A stretch of 64,000 nt of DNA from G965247475 sp965247475 (GTDB lineage Bacteria; Chloroflexota; UBA11872): NCBI GenBank assembly GCA_965247475.1, contig OZ252016.1, positions 1,674,001 through 1,738,000 of the forward strand. Direction: 5' to 3'. Within the stretch, counting starts at the first letter, position 1, and every line of letters starts with the position of its first letter. The notes under the pieces are model-generated. The model saw only the letters and a program-made list of their open reading frames with translations. It did not search any database and was not told where the DNA came from. A program made the position numbers and the translations under genes. Of this stretch, positions 33,542-43,251 are shown piece after piece.

Positions 33542-34990
33542 CTATCCGGCCGGCTCGCTGGCCGCCGATCCACTTTCGGCGCCCGCCTCCCAGTTCGTGT
33601 GGAAGGCGCCGTCGCGGTCGGTGCGCCGGTAGGTGTGCGCGCCAAAGTAGTCGCGCTGCGCCTGGATCAGGTTGGCCGGCAGCCGCGCCGTCCGGTAGCT
33701 GTCGAAGTAGTCGAGCGAGGCGCTCGTGGCGGGAACCGGAATGCCCGCGCGCCTGGCGTCGGCTAGGACTGCGCGCCAGGACGCCTCCGCCGCGGCCAGC
33801 GGCACGGCGAAGTCGGCGTCCATCAGCAGATTCGCGAGCGCCGGAGCGGCGCTGAACGCGTGCTGAATGATCCGCAGCAGGCGCGCGCGGATGATGCAGC
33901 CGCCCTTCCAGATGCGCGCCACCTCGGCGAAGTTGACTTGATAGTCTCGCTCGGCCGATGCCGTGCGCAGCAAGGAGAAGCCCTGCGCGTACGAGCAGAG
34001 CATCGACGCGTACAGCGCCTGGCGGACGTCCTCAACCAGGTCCACGCGGCGCTCGATGGTTGGATGCCCGGATGCTCCGATCAGCTTGGAAGCCGCGATG
34101 CGCTGATCGATCCGCGCCGAGATGTTGCGGGTCCAGGCGGCGGCGTCAATGGTGGGGACCGGCTCGCCGAGTTCCATGGCATCCTGGGTGGTCCAGCGGC
34201 CGGTGCCCTTTTGCCCCGCCGCGTCGAGGATCCGATCCACCAGCGGATCACCGCTGTCCGCGTCGCGAACATTGAAGATGTCGGCCGTGATCTCGATGAG
34301 GAACGACTCGAGCTCGCCCCGGTTCCACTCGCCGAACACGTCGGCCAGCTCGCGGCTGGACAGACCGGCGGCGGCGAGCACGGCGTAGGCTTCGGCGATG
34401 AGCTGCATGTTGCCGTACTCGATGCCATTGTGAACCATCTTGACGTAGTGGCCGGCGCTGCCGGGTCCGACGTAGGTTACGCAGGGTCCGTCCTCGACCT
34501 GCGCGGCGATCTTGGCGAACACGGGCTCGAAGCCGCGATAGGCGTCCTCGGAGCCGCCCGGCATGATGGAAGGTCCCCAGAGAGCGCCGGACTCGCCCCC
34601 GCTGACGCCGGTCCCGAGGAACTGCACGCCGCTGCCGGCCAGGGCTTCGAGGCGGCGGTCGGTGTCGACGAAGTGCGAGTTGCCGCTGTCCACCACCACA
34701 TCGCCCGCGTCGAGCAAGGGGACGAGGCCATCCAGGACCTGATCCACGGCGGGACCCGCGGGCACGAGCACAACGATGCGGCGCGGACGCTCGAGCGCGG
34801 CGACCACCTCGGCCGGCGTGTGGGCGCCGACGAAGTCCTTGCCGGCCGCCGGACCCTCGAGAAAGCCGCTGGTTCGCTCGTACGACCGATCGTGAACGGC
34901 GACGGGAAATCCGTTGCGCTCGATGTTGAGCGCCAGGTTGCTGCCCATCACGCCGAGTCCGATGAGGCCGACGGCGGCCGGTGGTGGCAT
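33542..34990 (-). CDS. gnd: 6-phosphogluconate dehydrogenase, decarboxylating
   Basis: Oxidises 6-phosphogluconate to ribulose 5-phosphate and CO2 with NADP+. 482 residues, the long dimeric form. It has the Rossmann motif GLGVMGSNLALN, the substrate site SGGESGALWGPSIMPGG, the catalytic Lys of KMVHNGIEYGNMQ, and GTGRWTTQDA. It is a single gene divergent from the DUF3105 gene. With rpe it accounts for two pentose-phosphate steps. Confidence 0.95.
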   Translation of the reverse strand: MPPPAAVGLIGLGVMGSNLALNIERNGFPVAVHDRSYERTSGFLEGPAAGKDFVGAHTPAEVVAALERPRRIVVLVPAGPAVDQVLDGLVPLLDAGDVVVDSGNSHFVDTDRRLEALAGSGVQFLGTGVSGGESGALWGPSIMPGGSEDAYRGFEPVFAKIAAQVEDGPCVTYVGPGSAGHYVKMVHNGIEYGNMQLIAEAYAVLAAAGLSSRELADVFGEWNRGELESFLIEITADIFNVRDADSGDPLVDRILDAAGQKGTGRWTTQDAMELGEPVPTIDAAAWTRNISARIDQRIAASKLIGASGHPTIERRVDLVEDVRQALYASMLCSYAQGFSLLRTASAERDYQVNFAEVARIWKGGCIIRARLLRIIQHAFSAAPALANLLMDADFAVPLAAAEASWRAVLADARRAGIPVPATSASLDYFDSYRTARLPANLIQAQRDYFGAHTYRRTDRDGAFHTNWEAGAESGSAASEPAG

Positions 34991-35118
34991 GGTGGCGTTC
35001 CTGGCGGCGAACTCTCAGGGTGCATTGTGACGCACGCAAGCCATCGCCACGGCGACGGGCGCACCGGCGGGCGCCGGCTCTGGCCGAATCGGCGATCACG
35101 GATCGGAAGAGGGACGGC

Positions 35119-35739
35119 GTGACGAACGACAGGAAGACCCGGGCTGAGCAAAAGCGCGACCGCCGGCGCGAGGCGCGCCGTCAGCGCCAGTCGTCCGCAC
35201 GGCACGCGCGAGTCGCGCGGGCAGCGATCATCTCCACCGTCAGCCTGCTGGCGATCGGCGGAATCGCGGTCGGGTTGTTCTTCGGCCTGCGCGCGCTCGA
35301 TCAAGGGACGCCGTCGGCCCGCATTCAACTGGAGGACGAGGGCCGCCAGCACATTGCGGTGGGGACGGAGCCCGAGCACGCGAACATCCCGCCGGCGTCG
35401 GGCCAGCACTGGCCGACCACCGTGGCCTACGGCATCTACGACGAGCCGGTGACGCCCGGGATGTGGGTTCACAACCTCGAGCATGGCGCCACGGTGCTGC
35501 TCTATCGGTGCGACGCCGACTGCGAGCAGGTCCGCGAACAAATCGAGACGGTGTACGCAGGACTGCGCGACGGCGCCTTCGACGAACGCAAGTTCGTGGC
35601 GACGCCGTACGAGCCGCTGGCTTCGAAGTTCATGCTGGTGGCCTGGCGGTGGCAGGAGCCGTTCGACGTGTTCGACGCGGAGCGCATCGAGGACTTCTAC
35701 TCGGACTATCTCGACCGCGGCCCCGAGCGCGCGCCGTAG
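35119..35739 (+). CDS. DUF3105 membrane-anchored protein
   Basis: 206 residues: a highly basic cytoplasmic N-terminus, one membrane segment (~35-57, AIISTVSLLAIGGIAVGLFF), then an extracytoplasmic DUF3105 domain with the conserved His-rich motifs SGQHW and HNLEHG and a CDADC pair. Its function is unknown; the His and Cys suggest metal binding or redox. I use the GTG at 35119, since the longer frame is antisense to gnd's leader. It is 16 bases from the next gene. Confidence 0.82.
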   Translation: MTNDRKTRAEQKRDRRREARRQRQSSARHARVARAAIISTVSLLAIGGIAVGLFFGLRALDQGTPSARIQLEDEGRQHIAVGTEPEHANIPPASGQHWPTTVAYGIYDEPVTPGMWVHNLEHGATVLLYRCDADCEQVREQIETVYAGLRDGAFDERKFVATPYEPLASKFMLVAWRWQEPFDVFDAERIEDFYSDYLDRGPERAP

Positions 35740-35755
35740 CGGCGGAGCGGCGCGC

Positions 35756-36532
35756 ATGCGGAGCGACTCGGTGCGGATCGTCCTGTTGTTTCCGCTGTCA
35801 CTGGAGTTGCGCGCGGTGCGGCGGGTCGCGGCAAGTTCGCTTAGACAACGCCGTCGCCGGCGGCGTGTGGAGCGGCTCGAGCTGGCCGGCATGACGGTTC
35901 ACGCGGTGGTTGCGGGCCAGGGACGCGAGGCCTGCGCGCGCACCGCCGCGTGGGCGATTGACGAACTGCACCCCCGAGCGCTGGTCGTCGCCGGAGTGGC
36001 GGGCGGCGCGCGGGCCGACCAGCGGCCGGGAGATCTGGTCCTGCTGGAGGGCGCGACCGAATCGTCCAGCAAGGGCCGGGTTGCGTCGGACCCGGCGCTG
36101 GTGGCCGCCGCGGCCGGGGCGCTCGACGCCGCGGGCCTTCGCGCGTCGCGCGGCGACGCCGCAAGCGTGGAGGCGGTGGCAAGCGCGGACGTCAAGCGCG
36201 CGCTGGGTGAGGCCGGAGCGCTGGCCGTCGACATGGAATCGCACGCGGTGCTCGAGGCGGCGCGCGCCGCCGGTGTGCGGGCGGTCGGGCTCCGCGCGAT
36301 CAGCGACGCGGCGGGCACGAACGTGCCGAGATCGGCGATCGCGCTAGGCGCGGCTCAGTCGGGGCGCGGGTTGACTGCAATGCGCGACGCGTGGCGGCTG
36401 CCGTTCGAGGTTCGTGCGCTGATCCGCACGGCGCGCGACTTCTCGACCGCGGCTCGGTCGCTCGCCGATGCGCTGCTGGTCTGTCTGCCGGCGGTCAGGC
36501 GAGCGCTGGATGACGGCGGCAGCGCCGGCTAA
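35756..36532 (+). CDS. Phosphorylase-superfamily nucleosidase
   Basis: A 258-residue PNP/UDP-type protein. Features of MTA/SAH-nucleosidase relatives: VAGVAGGARADQRPGDLVL, VDMESHAVLEAA (the Met-Glu that holds the ribose) and GLRAISDAAG with the catalytic Asp. An Arg-rich insert lies near residues 28-38. The base and nucleoside are not clear; hopanoid-associated phosphorylases and futalosine hydrolases are similar. The longer open frame upstream is a shadow of the DUF3105 gene; the ATG at 35756 is chosen. It overlaps the convergent PEBP gene by four bases. Confidence 0.75.
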   Translation: MRSDSVRIVLLFPLSLELRAVRRVAASSLRQRRRRRRVERLELAGMTVHAVVAGQGREACARTAAWAIDELHPRALVVAGVAGGARADQRPGDLVLLEGATESSSKGRVASDPALVAAAAGALDAAGLRASRGDAASVEAVASADVKRALGEAGALAVDMESHAVLEAARAAGVRAVGLRAISDAAGTNVPRSAIALGAAQSGRGLTAMRDAWRLPFEVRALIRTARDFSTAARSLADALLVCLPAVRRALDDGGSAG

Positions 36533-37239
36533 CCGGGAAAGATCCCTCGCAGCGTCGCGGTGGCCAGGGTGTGGCCCTCGGTCGCGTTCTTGACCTCGCG
36601 GGCCGAGGCGTCCTCCGCCAGCCCGAGGCCGCCATCGAGCGCGTACAGCGTGAACACATAGGTGTGCTGCGCGGGCGGGCAGGGTCCGTCGTAGCCGATT
36701 CCGTTGATCGTCGACCCGCCTGGAAAGGCACCGCCCGCGCGGGCGGCGAAGTTGTTGGGTCCCTGGAACGAGCCGTCGGTGAGGATCGCGTCGGGCGGGA
36801 TGCCCCGCGGAAGCCCCGCCGACTCGGGCGGAATGTTGTGGATCACCCAATGCACGAACCCGTTGGCATCCGGGTCGTCGATGACGAGCGCGAGTGCCTT
36901 GGCGCCGTCCGGGACGCCCGACCACTGCAGCGCTGGGGAGACGTTGTCGCCCTGGCACGTGTACACATCGGGAATGACGCCGCCGTCCTCGAACGCCGAG
37001 GTCGAGAGCTCGAATGGGGCAGCCGCCTCAGGCGGCGTCGGCGTTTCCGTGGGGGCAGGCGATTCCCGAGCCGACGGCGGCGTGTCGGTCGGCGTGGGCG
37101 CCGTGGTGGGCGCGGGCTCGGTGGTGGGCGCGGACTCAGCAGCCGGTGCGGGCGTCGCGCCGTCGCCGCAGGCGATCACGATGATCGGCAGAGCGAGTGC
37201 AACGACGAGCGCGCAGAAGCGAATCCGCATGCAGTCCAT
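36529..37239 (-). CDS. YbhB/YbcL-type (PEBP, Raf-kinase-inhibitor-like) lipoprotein
   Basis: A 236-residue exported protein. The signal peptide ends in VIAC (Cys24, lipobox), followed by a Pro/Thr-rich linker to about residue 80 and a PEBP domain with LSTSAFEDGGVIPDVYTCQGDNVSP, DDPDANGFVHWVIHNIPP and GYDGPCPP. Bacterial PEBPs bind small anions or phospholipid-like ligands; the role here is unknown. Start at the ATG at 37239, nine bases after a GGAGG box. Confidence 0.85.
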   Translation of the reverse strand: MDCMRIRFCALVVALALPIIVIACGDGATPAPAAESAPTTEPAPTTAPTPTDTPPSARESPAPTETPTPPEAAAPFELSTSAFEDGGVIPDVYTCQGDNVSPALQWSGVPDGAKALALVIDDPDANGFVHWVIHNIPPESAGLPRGIPPDAILTDGSFQGPNNFAARAGGAFPGGSTINGIGYDGPCPPAQHTYVFTLYALDGGLGLAEDASAREVKNATEGHTLATATLRGIFPG

Positions 37240-37412
37240 CCCGTGAACCCTCCGGCGGGACAAGCCTAGCGGACGGGCCGACTTGGATCGCAGGCGCTAG
37301 CCTCCGCTCGCGCTTCCCGAGTTCTTGGGGGCGCGCGTGTGATCGGTCGCCAGTGGGTCGCCAGGCGACCCGCCGCGCGGCCTTCCGCGCGGCGGGCTGA
37401 TCCGGTTCGTCG

Positions 37413-38006
37413 CTACGTCCCCATGCCGGGGACGTCGAGGCCAGCTCGGAACCTGGGCAGCGGGATGTCGAATGTGTATTCGAGTCGTTTGGCCGGTTCC
37501 CCGGTACGCGCGGCGGGGTCGCGCTCGACCAGTTCGAGCACCACGCGCGTCTGACCCAGCTTGGTTCCACGAAACTCGAGGACCTTTGCCGCAGTGGTGG
37601 GGTCGCCGACCAGCCCGTCAGTCTCGAAGGCGAGCTTCCCATCGACGGCGTACCACTCCATGATCTGCGGATCGGGCTTCTCGGCCATGCGCCAGCGCAG
37701 TGTCGATGCGTCGTCGCCCGTCAGGCGGATCTCCGTGCCCTTCTTGTCCGGCAGGCCGATGTCATAGCTGTAGTACTCGGCCCGAATGACTTCCGGACCG
37801 GCGTCGGCCTCGGTGAGCACGAGGTTCGTCAGCTGTTCCATACCCGTGGCGGACGAGCGCACGGGCGCTTCGTCGGCGGCCTCGGCGCCTTGCGGCGCGG
37901 CCTCCGTGGATGCACCGTCGCCGGACTCCCCGCAGGCGGCGACACCCATTGCGGCCATCAGAACAAGGCCGACTATCCAGGCACGGCGCGCGAGCAATGC
38001 TTTCAC
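37413..38006 (-). CDS. Lipoprotein with chagasin-like (inhibitor I42) fold
   Basis: 197 residues. The signal peptide ends in a lipobox (VAAC, Cys25). From about residue 85 the order IRLTGDDASTLRW, KPDPQIMEWY, KVLEFRGTKLGQTRVVLEL and PAKRLEYTFDI follows the chagasin family of cysteine-protease inhibitors strand by strand. However, the usual NPTTGY inhibitory loop is not kept (GDDASTLRW instead). It may be a chagasin fold with another role. It stands next to another lipoprotein gene with 173 bases between. Confidence 0.65.
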   Translation of the reverse strand: MKALLARRAWIVGLVLMAAMGVAACGESGDGASTEAAPQGAEAADEAPVRSSATGMEQLTNLVLTEADAGPEVIRAEYYSYDIGLPDKKGTEIRLTGDDASTLRWRMAEKPDPQIMEWYAVDGKLAFETDGLVGDPTTAAKVLEFRGTKLGQTRVVLELVERDPAARTGEPAKRLEYTFDIPLPRFRAGLDVPGMGT

Positions 38007-38153
38007 GATCTGGACCTCCTCGCTGATTTGTACCAGAGCGGCGGCCAGAAGGGGGGCAAGCGTTGGTATCTGCTCGCCGCTCCCGAGGTGTCTCGCGGCC
38101 GTGCCTGATAGAACGCCAGGCCGTTCCCCGCCGGAACTCGAAACGATCAGGCG

Positions 38154-40115
38154 CTAGAGCGCCTCTTTCAGGGCCTTGGCGGTGGCGGCGGTGATGCCGT
38201 CGACGGAGGCGAGGTCATCGAGCGACGCGCGGCGGAGCTTGTCCACCGACCCGAAGGCGCGCATGAGCGCGCGCTTCCGCTTGGGACCGATGCCCGGGAT
38301 CTCGTCGAGGATCGAGCGGCGGCCGCGATCGGTGCGCAGCTTGATGTGAAAGCTGACGGCGAAGCGGTGGGCCTCGTCGCGGATGCGCTGGATCAGGTGC
38401 AGACCGGCGCCGTCGTGCGGCAATAGGATCGGCTTCGAGCGGCCGGGCACGAACACTTCCTCCCGCCGCTTCGCGATGGCCGCCAGCGGCACGTCCCCCG
38501 GATCGATGCCCAGCTCGTCGAACACCTGGCGGGCGGCGCCGAGCTGGCCCTTGCCGCCGTCGATCAGCACCAGATCCGGGGTCATGCCCCACTCCTTGTT
38601 GGAGCCGGCCACTTCCTGCGGATCCTCGGGTAGGGTCGTTTCGGGATCGAAGTCCCGCAGCGGAACCGTGGCCAGCGCACGGGCGCCCAACCCGGCGGCG
38701 CCGTCGCCGTCCGCGGCCCGCTCATGCGCGACGGCCGCGTAGCGCTTGAACCGGCGGCGCAGCACCTCGCGCATCGACTCGAAATCGTCGTTGCCGGCCT
38801 CACCGCGGATTTTGAACCGGCGGTACTTGCCCTTCTTGGCGACGCCGTCCTCGAAGACCACCAGTGAGCCGACGGTGAGGCTGCCCTGAATGTGGGAGAT
38901 GTCGTAGGCCTCGATGCGCCGCGGCAGGCGCGTGAGATCCAGCGCAGTCCCGATCTCGAGCAGCGCGCGGCGGAGCTTGCGGGCGCTGTTGAGCCAGGTG
39001 GTGCGTTCGAGCTGGAGGGTCTCGCGCGCGTTGCGCGCGGCCATCTCGACCAGCCGCCGCTTCTGGCCGCGTTGGGGGGCGCGAATCTCGACCTTGTGGC
39101 CGCGGAGCGTGCGCAGCCAGGCCTCCAGCATGTCGGCGTCGGCCAGCGGCTCGGCCACCAGCACGAGCTTGGGGACCTCGGGCGCGCGGTCGTAGTACTC
39201 GCGGACGAAGTCGTTCAGCATCTCGGCGTCGGTCTCCTCGCCGGTGACGGCCAGCTCGTAGGACTCCCGGCCGATCATCTTGCCGCCGCGGATGCGGAAG
39301 ACCGTGGCGAAGGCCTCGCGGCCCTCGCGCGCCGCCGCGATGGCGTCGATCTGCCCGCCGCGCGGATCGGTGATCTTCTGGTCGGCCACGACCTTCTGGA
39401 CGGACTTGACCCGGTCGCGAAACCTGGCCGCCATCTCGTAGTCGAGCGCGCTCGACGCCGCCCACATTTGCTCCTGGAGGCTGTCGAGGACGTGCTCGTA
39501 GTCGCCCTCGAGGAACCGCAGCGCGCCGTCCACCACCTCGCGATATTCCTCGACCGACACAAAGCGCGTGCACGGCGCGTTGCAGAGGTCGATGTGGTAC
39601 TTGAGGCACGGCCGCGGGATGGGCTTGGACATGTCGATGTTGCAGGTGCGGTAGGGGAACAGCCGGTTGAGCAGCTTGAGCGTCTGGCGCAGCGACTTCG
39701 CGCTGGTGAACGGCCCGAAGTAGCGGGCGCGGTCCTTGAGCACGCGGCGGGTGGTCGCGACACGCGGGTAGGTCTCGTTCACCGTCACCTTGAGATAGAG
39801 GTATTGCTTGTCGTCGCGGAACGTCACGTTGAAGCGCGGACGGTGCTCCTTGATGAGATTGTTCTCGAGCAACAGCGCCTCGACCTCGCTGTCGGTCACG
39901 ATCACGTCGACATCGGCGATGCGGCCGACCAGGGAGGCGGTCTTGGTCGTCAGCCCGCGCCCACGGAAATAGCTGCGGACGCGGCTGCGCAGTGAGCGGG
40001 CCTTGCCCACGTAGAGGACGCGTCCGCCCGTCCCGCGCATGAGGTAGACGCCCGGCGCGTCGGGCAGCTCGGCGAGCTTGCCCTCGATCGTGTCGCGAAC
40101 GGAGGTGGCGGGCAT
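38154..40115 (-). CDS. uvrC: Excinuclease ABC subunit C
   Basis: Makes both incisions in nucleotide excision repair. 653 residues from the ATG at 40115: GIY-YIG nuclease domain (APGVYLM...LYVGKA, ~20-95), PYRTCNI and the CLKYHIDLCNAPC cysteine cluster, UVR motif (~205-240), the RNase-H-like nuclease domain (EAYDISHIQG, LVLIDGGKGQL, ~390-560) and a C-terminal helix-hairpin-helix pair. It is divergent from the permease gene at 40295. uvrA and uvrB are not in the window. Confidence 0.95.
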   Translation of the reverse strand: MPATSVRDTIEGKLAELPDAPGVYLMRGTGGRVLYVGKARSLRSRVRSYFRGRGLTTKTASLVGRIADVDVIVTDSEVEALLLENNLIKEHRPRFNVTFRDDKQYLYLKVTVNETYPRVATTRRVLKDRARYFGPFTSAKSLRQTLKLLNRLFPYRTCNIDMSKPIPRPCLKYHIDLCNAPCTRFVSVEEYREVVDGALRFLEGDYEHVLDSLQEQMWAASSALDYEMAARFRDRVKSVQKVVADQKITDPRGGQIDAIAAAREGREAFATVFRIRGGKMIGRESYELAVTGEETDAEMLNDFVREYYDRAPEVPKLVLVAEPLADADMLEAWLRTLRGHKVEIRAPQRGQKRRLVEMAARNARETLQLERTTWLNSARKLRRALLEIGTALDLTRLPRRIEAYDISHIQGSLTVGSLVVFEDGVAKKGKYRRFKIRGEAGNDDFESMREVLRRRFKRYAAVAHERAADGDGAAGLGARALATVPLRDFDPETTLPEDPQEVAGSNKEWGMTPDLVLIDGGKGQLGAARQVFDELGIDPGDVPLAAIAKRREEVFVPGRSKPILLPHDGAGLHLIQRIRDEAHRFAVSFHIKLRTDRGRRSILDEIPGIGPKRKRALMRAFGSVDKLRRASLDDLASVDGITAATAKALKEAL

Positions 40116-40294
40116 TTCTGCTGATGGCACGGCGCACGGGCAGCGCCGCCCGCGCGGCGCCCGCTCGATTCTAGACCGCGGCGATCGCGCCCGTCCGATG
40201 GCGGAGTTTGGCATGGCTCGGGAGCGTCGGGCCTATCTCCCAAAGTAGAATTAGCCCTTCCCCTCACCGGCGAGGGTCGGCCTCGCACCGTCCC

Positions 40295-41488
40295 GTGGAC
40301 AACCAGCGACTTCGCAACGCCCTGATCGTCCTGGGGATCATTGTCGCCAGCGTCTGGCTGCTGCAGTTCCTGTGGGGGTTAATCAACCAGTTTGGCGCGG
40401 TGGTCGTGACGCTGTTGCTGGCGTGGATCATCAACCTCACCGCGCTCGGGCCGGTGCGGCTGTTGCGCCGCTGGCGGGTGCCGCGCTGGCTGGCGGCGAC
40501 GGTGGTGTATCTGTTCTTCGCGGCGGTGGTGGCGGTGGCGAGCTTCTTCGTGCTGCCGCCGCTGTTCGGTCAGATCGGCACGGTGGCCGGGCAGTTGACG
40601 GAGCGCGCGCAGGAGGTTCCGGAGCTGCTGTCGAACGTGGAACAGCAGCTCGTGCGGCTGGGGGTGCCGGCCAACTTCGTTGACGAGCTGGTCAACGGCG
40701 CGAGCACCCAGCTGGTGTCGTTCGGTCAGAACGTGGCGAGCGTCATTCTGAACGCCACCGGCGCGGTGGTCGGCGGGCTGGTGCTGGCGTTGCTCACGCT
40801 CATCATCTCCTTCTACATCCTGATGGGCTGGGACACGAACTTGCGGAGGATACGGGAGCAGCTGCCGAGCGTGTGGCGCGCCCGATTCGACCGCGGGCTG
40901 CGGGCCTCGGAACGAACGTTCGGCGCGTGGCTGAGCGGCCAGGCGGTCGCGTCCACGATCTGGGGCGGGATGGTCGTGCTGATTTACTTCGTCGCCGGAC
41001 TGCCGTTCGGGCTGCTGGTCGGCGTGGTGACCGGACTGTTCATGTTCGTGCCGGTCGTGGGCCTGTCGGTCGGCATCGCGATCCCGGTGATCATGGCGTT
41101 TACCGTCCGGATCGATTTGGCGATCTGGGTCGGGATCTCCGTGGGGGTGCTGTCGCTCATGATCGAAAACGTGCTCAAACCTCGAATCATGGGCACGGCG
41201 ATCGGCGTGAATCCGATGGTGGTGATCGTGAGCGTGATCGTGGGAGGCGTGGCGGCCGGATTCTGGGGCATCGTGTTCGGAATCCCGATCGGCGCGCTGC
41301 TCTGGACGTTCGTGAGCTGGGGCGTGGCCGAGCTGCTGCACGCACAACGCGAGCTGCGGGGCGAAATCGCGGCCGTCGCCCCGATTCCGTTCGAGGTCGA
41401 CGAATCCGATCCCGACGAGCCGGCCGCCGGTCCTGGGACAGACGGCGATGAGACGCCCGCGAAACCGAGTTCGAGGGTGCCCACGTAA
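40295..41488 (+). CDS. AI-2E family transporter (PerM-like permease)
   Basis: A 397-residue membrane protein of the AI-2 exporter/PerM family: two N-terminal membrane helices, a helix, a soluble stretch (~100-160, with QLTERAQEVPELL), then five or six helices including GLFMFVPVVGLSVG and the ENVLKPRIMG motif near the C-terminus. A Pro/Asp-rich tail follows. Substrate is unknown. The GTG at 40295 is used; earlier codons have no similarity. It is followed directly by the ABC exporter genes. Confidence 0.88.
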   Translation: MDNQRLRNALIVLGIIVASVWLLQFLWGLINQFGAVVVTLLLAWIINLTALGPVRLLRRWRVPRWLAATVVYLFFAAVVAVASFFVLPPLFGQIGTVAGQLTERAQEVPELLSNVEQQLVRLGVPANFVDELVNGASTQLVSFGQNVASVILNATGAVVGGLVLALLTLIISFYILMGWDTNLRRIREQLPSVWRARFDRGLRASERTFGAWLSGQAVASTIWGGMVVLIYFVAGLPFGLLVGVVTGLFMFVPVVGLSVGIAIPVIMAFTVRIDLAIWVGISVGVLSLMIENVLKPRIMGTAIGVNPMVVIVSVIVGGVAAGFWGIVFGIPIGALLWTFVSWGVAELLHAQRELRGEIAAVAPIPFEVDESDPDEPAAGPGTDGDETPAKPSSRVPT

Positions 41489-41493
41489 GACTC

Positions 41494-43251
41494 CTGGCGC
41501 GAATCCTCAGCTACGTCGCGCCGCACTGGCCGTGGGCCCTGTTGACCGTTGCGCTGTGGGTGGCGTCGGCGCTGATGGACCTGGTGGTGCCGCAAGTCGT
41601 GGCGCGCGTGATCGACGAGGGCATCATTGCGCGCGACGCCCCCCGACTGGCCGCGCTGGTCGCCCTGGCGGCGGGCCTGATCGCGGCCCGCGGGCTGGCG
41701 CTGTTCGGATCACGCGCATCCACCCGGGTATACGAGAGCCGGATCTCGTGGCGGCTGCGGCACCAGCTGTACGACCGACTGCAGCGGCTGCCGTATGCGT
41801 ACTACGACCGGGCCGACAGCGGCGATGTGATCACGCGCTCGATCAGCGACGTGAACTACGTGCGCGTCTTTGCGGGGAATGGCTCGACCGAAGTCCTGCG
41901 CGTCGTCGGGACCTACGTTGTGATCGTGATCGGCATGGCGCTCATTCACGTGCCGCTGACGCTGGTGGCGCTGGGGGTGCTGGCGCCGATGGCGGCGCTG
42001 GCGCTGTGGTACGGCCGCAAGGTGCGACCGATGTGGACGGCGCTGCAACGGCAGCACGCGGCCGTGGCGAAAGCGGTTTCCGAGAACCTCACCGGGATCC
42101 GCGTCGTCAAGGCCTTCGCGGCCGAGGATCGGGAAGTGCACGCGTTCGACCGAGAGGCGCAGCTGCTCCGGCGCCTCTCGCTACGACCGGCACAACTCCG
42201 ATCGCGGGTGATGCCCGCGCTGATCTTCCTGACGGGGATCGGCACGGTGCTGGTGCTGTGGGTCGGGGGGCGGCTGGCGATCGACGGCGTCTTGTCGGTC
42301 GGGGTGTTGGTGGCCTTCTACTACTACTTCGCACGCTTGATCCAGCCCACTCGCAGGCTCGGGTTCATCGTGCAGCGGATCGCGCGGGCGGCGGCCTCCG
42401 GCGAGCGCGTCTTCGAGCTGCTGGACGAGCCGTCGACGATCGCCAGCGCACCGGGCGCGGCCACGCCCGACGACACTCGCGGCCATGTGGCGTTCGACGA
42501 CGCCGCGATGGCGTATCACCGCACGCTGCCCGTGCTCGAGCGCGTCACGGCCGAGCTGCCGCCCGGCTCGGTGGTGGGGGTTGTGGGCGCCACCGGCGCG
42601 GGCAAGACCAGCCTGGTGAATCTGATTCCGCGCTTCTACGACGTGCGGGCGGGAGCGGTGCGCGTGGACGGCCTGGACGTGCGCGATCAGGATCTGGCGC
42701 GGCTCCGAAGCCGGATCGCGATCGTGCCGCAGGAGGCGTTCCTGTTCTCGGACAGCGTGCGCAACAACATTGCGTTCGGCGATCCGGAAGCAACCATCGA
42801 ACGGGTCGTGGCCGCGGCGAAAGCCGCGGGGGCGTATGACTTCATCACCGAGCTGCCGGAGGGCTTCGAGTCGGTCGTGGGGGAGCGCGGCGTAGGGCTC
42901 TCGGGCGGTCAGCGCCAGCGGGTGACGATCGCGCGCGCGCTGCTGCTGGATGCGCCGATCCTGATTCTGGATGACGCCACGGCCAGCGTGGACACCGAGA
43001 CCGAGCGCAGGATACAGGCGGCGCTGCGCGAGCGCTCGCGCGGGCGAACGACGTTCGTGGTTTCGCACCGCATCAGCTCGGTGCGAGCGGCGGACCAGAT
43101 CCTGGTTCTGGACCGCGGGCGAATCGTCGATCGCGGAACGCACGACGAGCTGCGCGGCCGGGCTGGATTCTATCGAGAGCTCTGCGAGCTCCAAGCGCGC
43201 GGAGCGGGCACGGGCGAGCGGGTCGGCGCGGCGCGGGACGAGGTCGCCTGA
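41494..43251 (+). CDS. ABC exporter subunit A (degenerate Walker B)
   Basis: Half-transporter of about 585 residues: six-helix membrane domain, then an ATPase domain. Counting from the TTG at 41542, Walker A is GATGAGKT (349-356), the signature LSGGQ is canonical (453-457), but the catalytic Glu after Walker B is Asp (LILDD, D478). That is the mark of the degenerate half of a heterodimer. The expected N-terminal segment (LARILSYVAPHWPW) lies upstream of the TTG and is reached only from a CTG at 41494, five bases after the permease stop; the TTG at 41542 is the alternative. The substrate may be a drug or lipid. Confidence 0.87.
   Translation: MARILSYVAPHWPWALLTVALWVASALMDLVVPQVVARVIDEGIIARDAPRLAALVALAAGLIAARGLALFGSRASTRVYESRISWRLRHQLYDRLQRLPYAYYDRADSGDVITRSISDVNYVRVFAGNGSTEVLRVVGTYVVIVIGMALIHVPLTLVALGVLAPMAALALWYGRKVRPMWTALQRQHAAVAKAVSENLTGIRVVKAFAAEDREVHAFDREAQLLRRLSLRPAQLRSRVMPALIFLTGIGTVLVLWVGGRLAIDGVLSVGVLVAFYYYFARLIQPTRRLGFIVQRIARAAASGERVFELLDEPSTIASAPGAATPDDTRGHVAFDDAAMAYHRTLPVLERVTAELPPGSVVGVVGATGAGKTSLVNLIPRFYDVRAGAVRVDGLDVRDQDLARLRSRIAIVPQEAFLFSDSVRNNIAFGDPEATIERVVAAAKAAGAYDFITELPEGFESVVGERGVGLSGGQRQRVTIARALLLDAPILILDDATASVDTETERRIQAALRERSRGRTTFVVSHRISSVRAADQILVLDRGRIVDRGTHDELRGRAGFYRELCELQARGAGTGERVGAARDEVA

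Noticed and set aside
35483..35755. Upstream extension of the nucleosidase gene
   Set aside because: It lies out of frame inside the DUF3105 gene, and the nucleosidase fold begins at the ATG at 35756.
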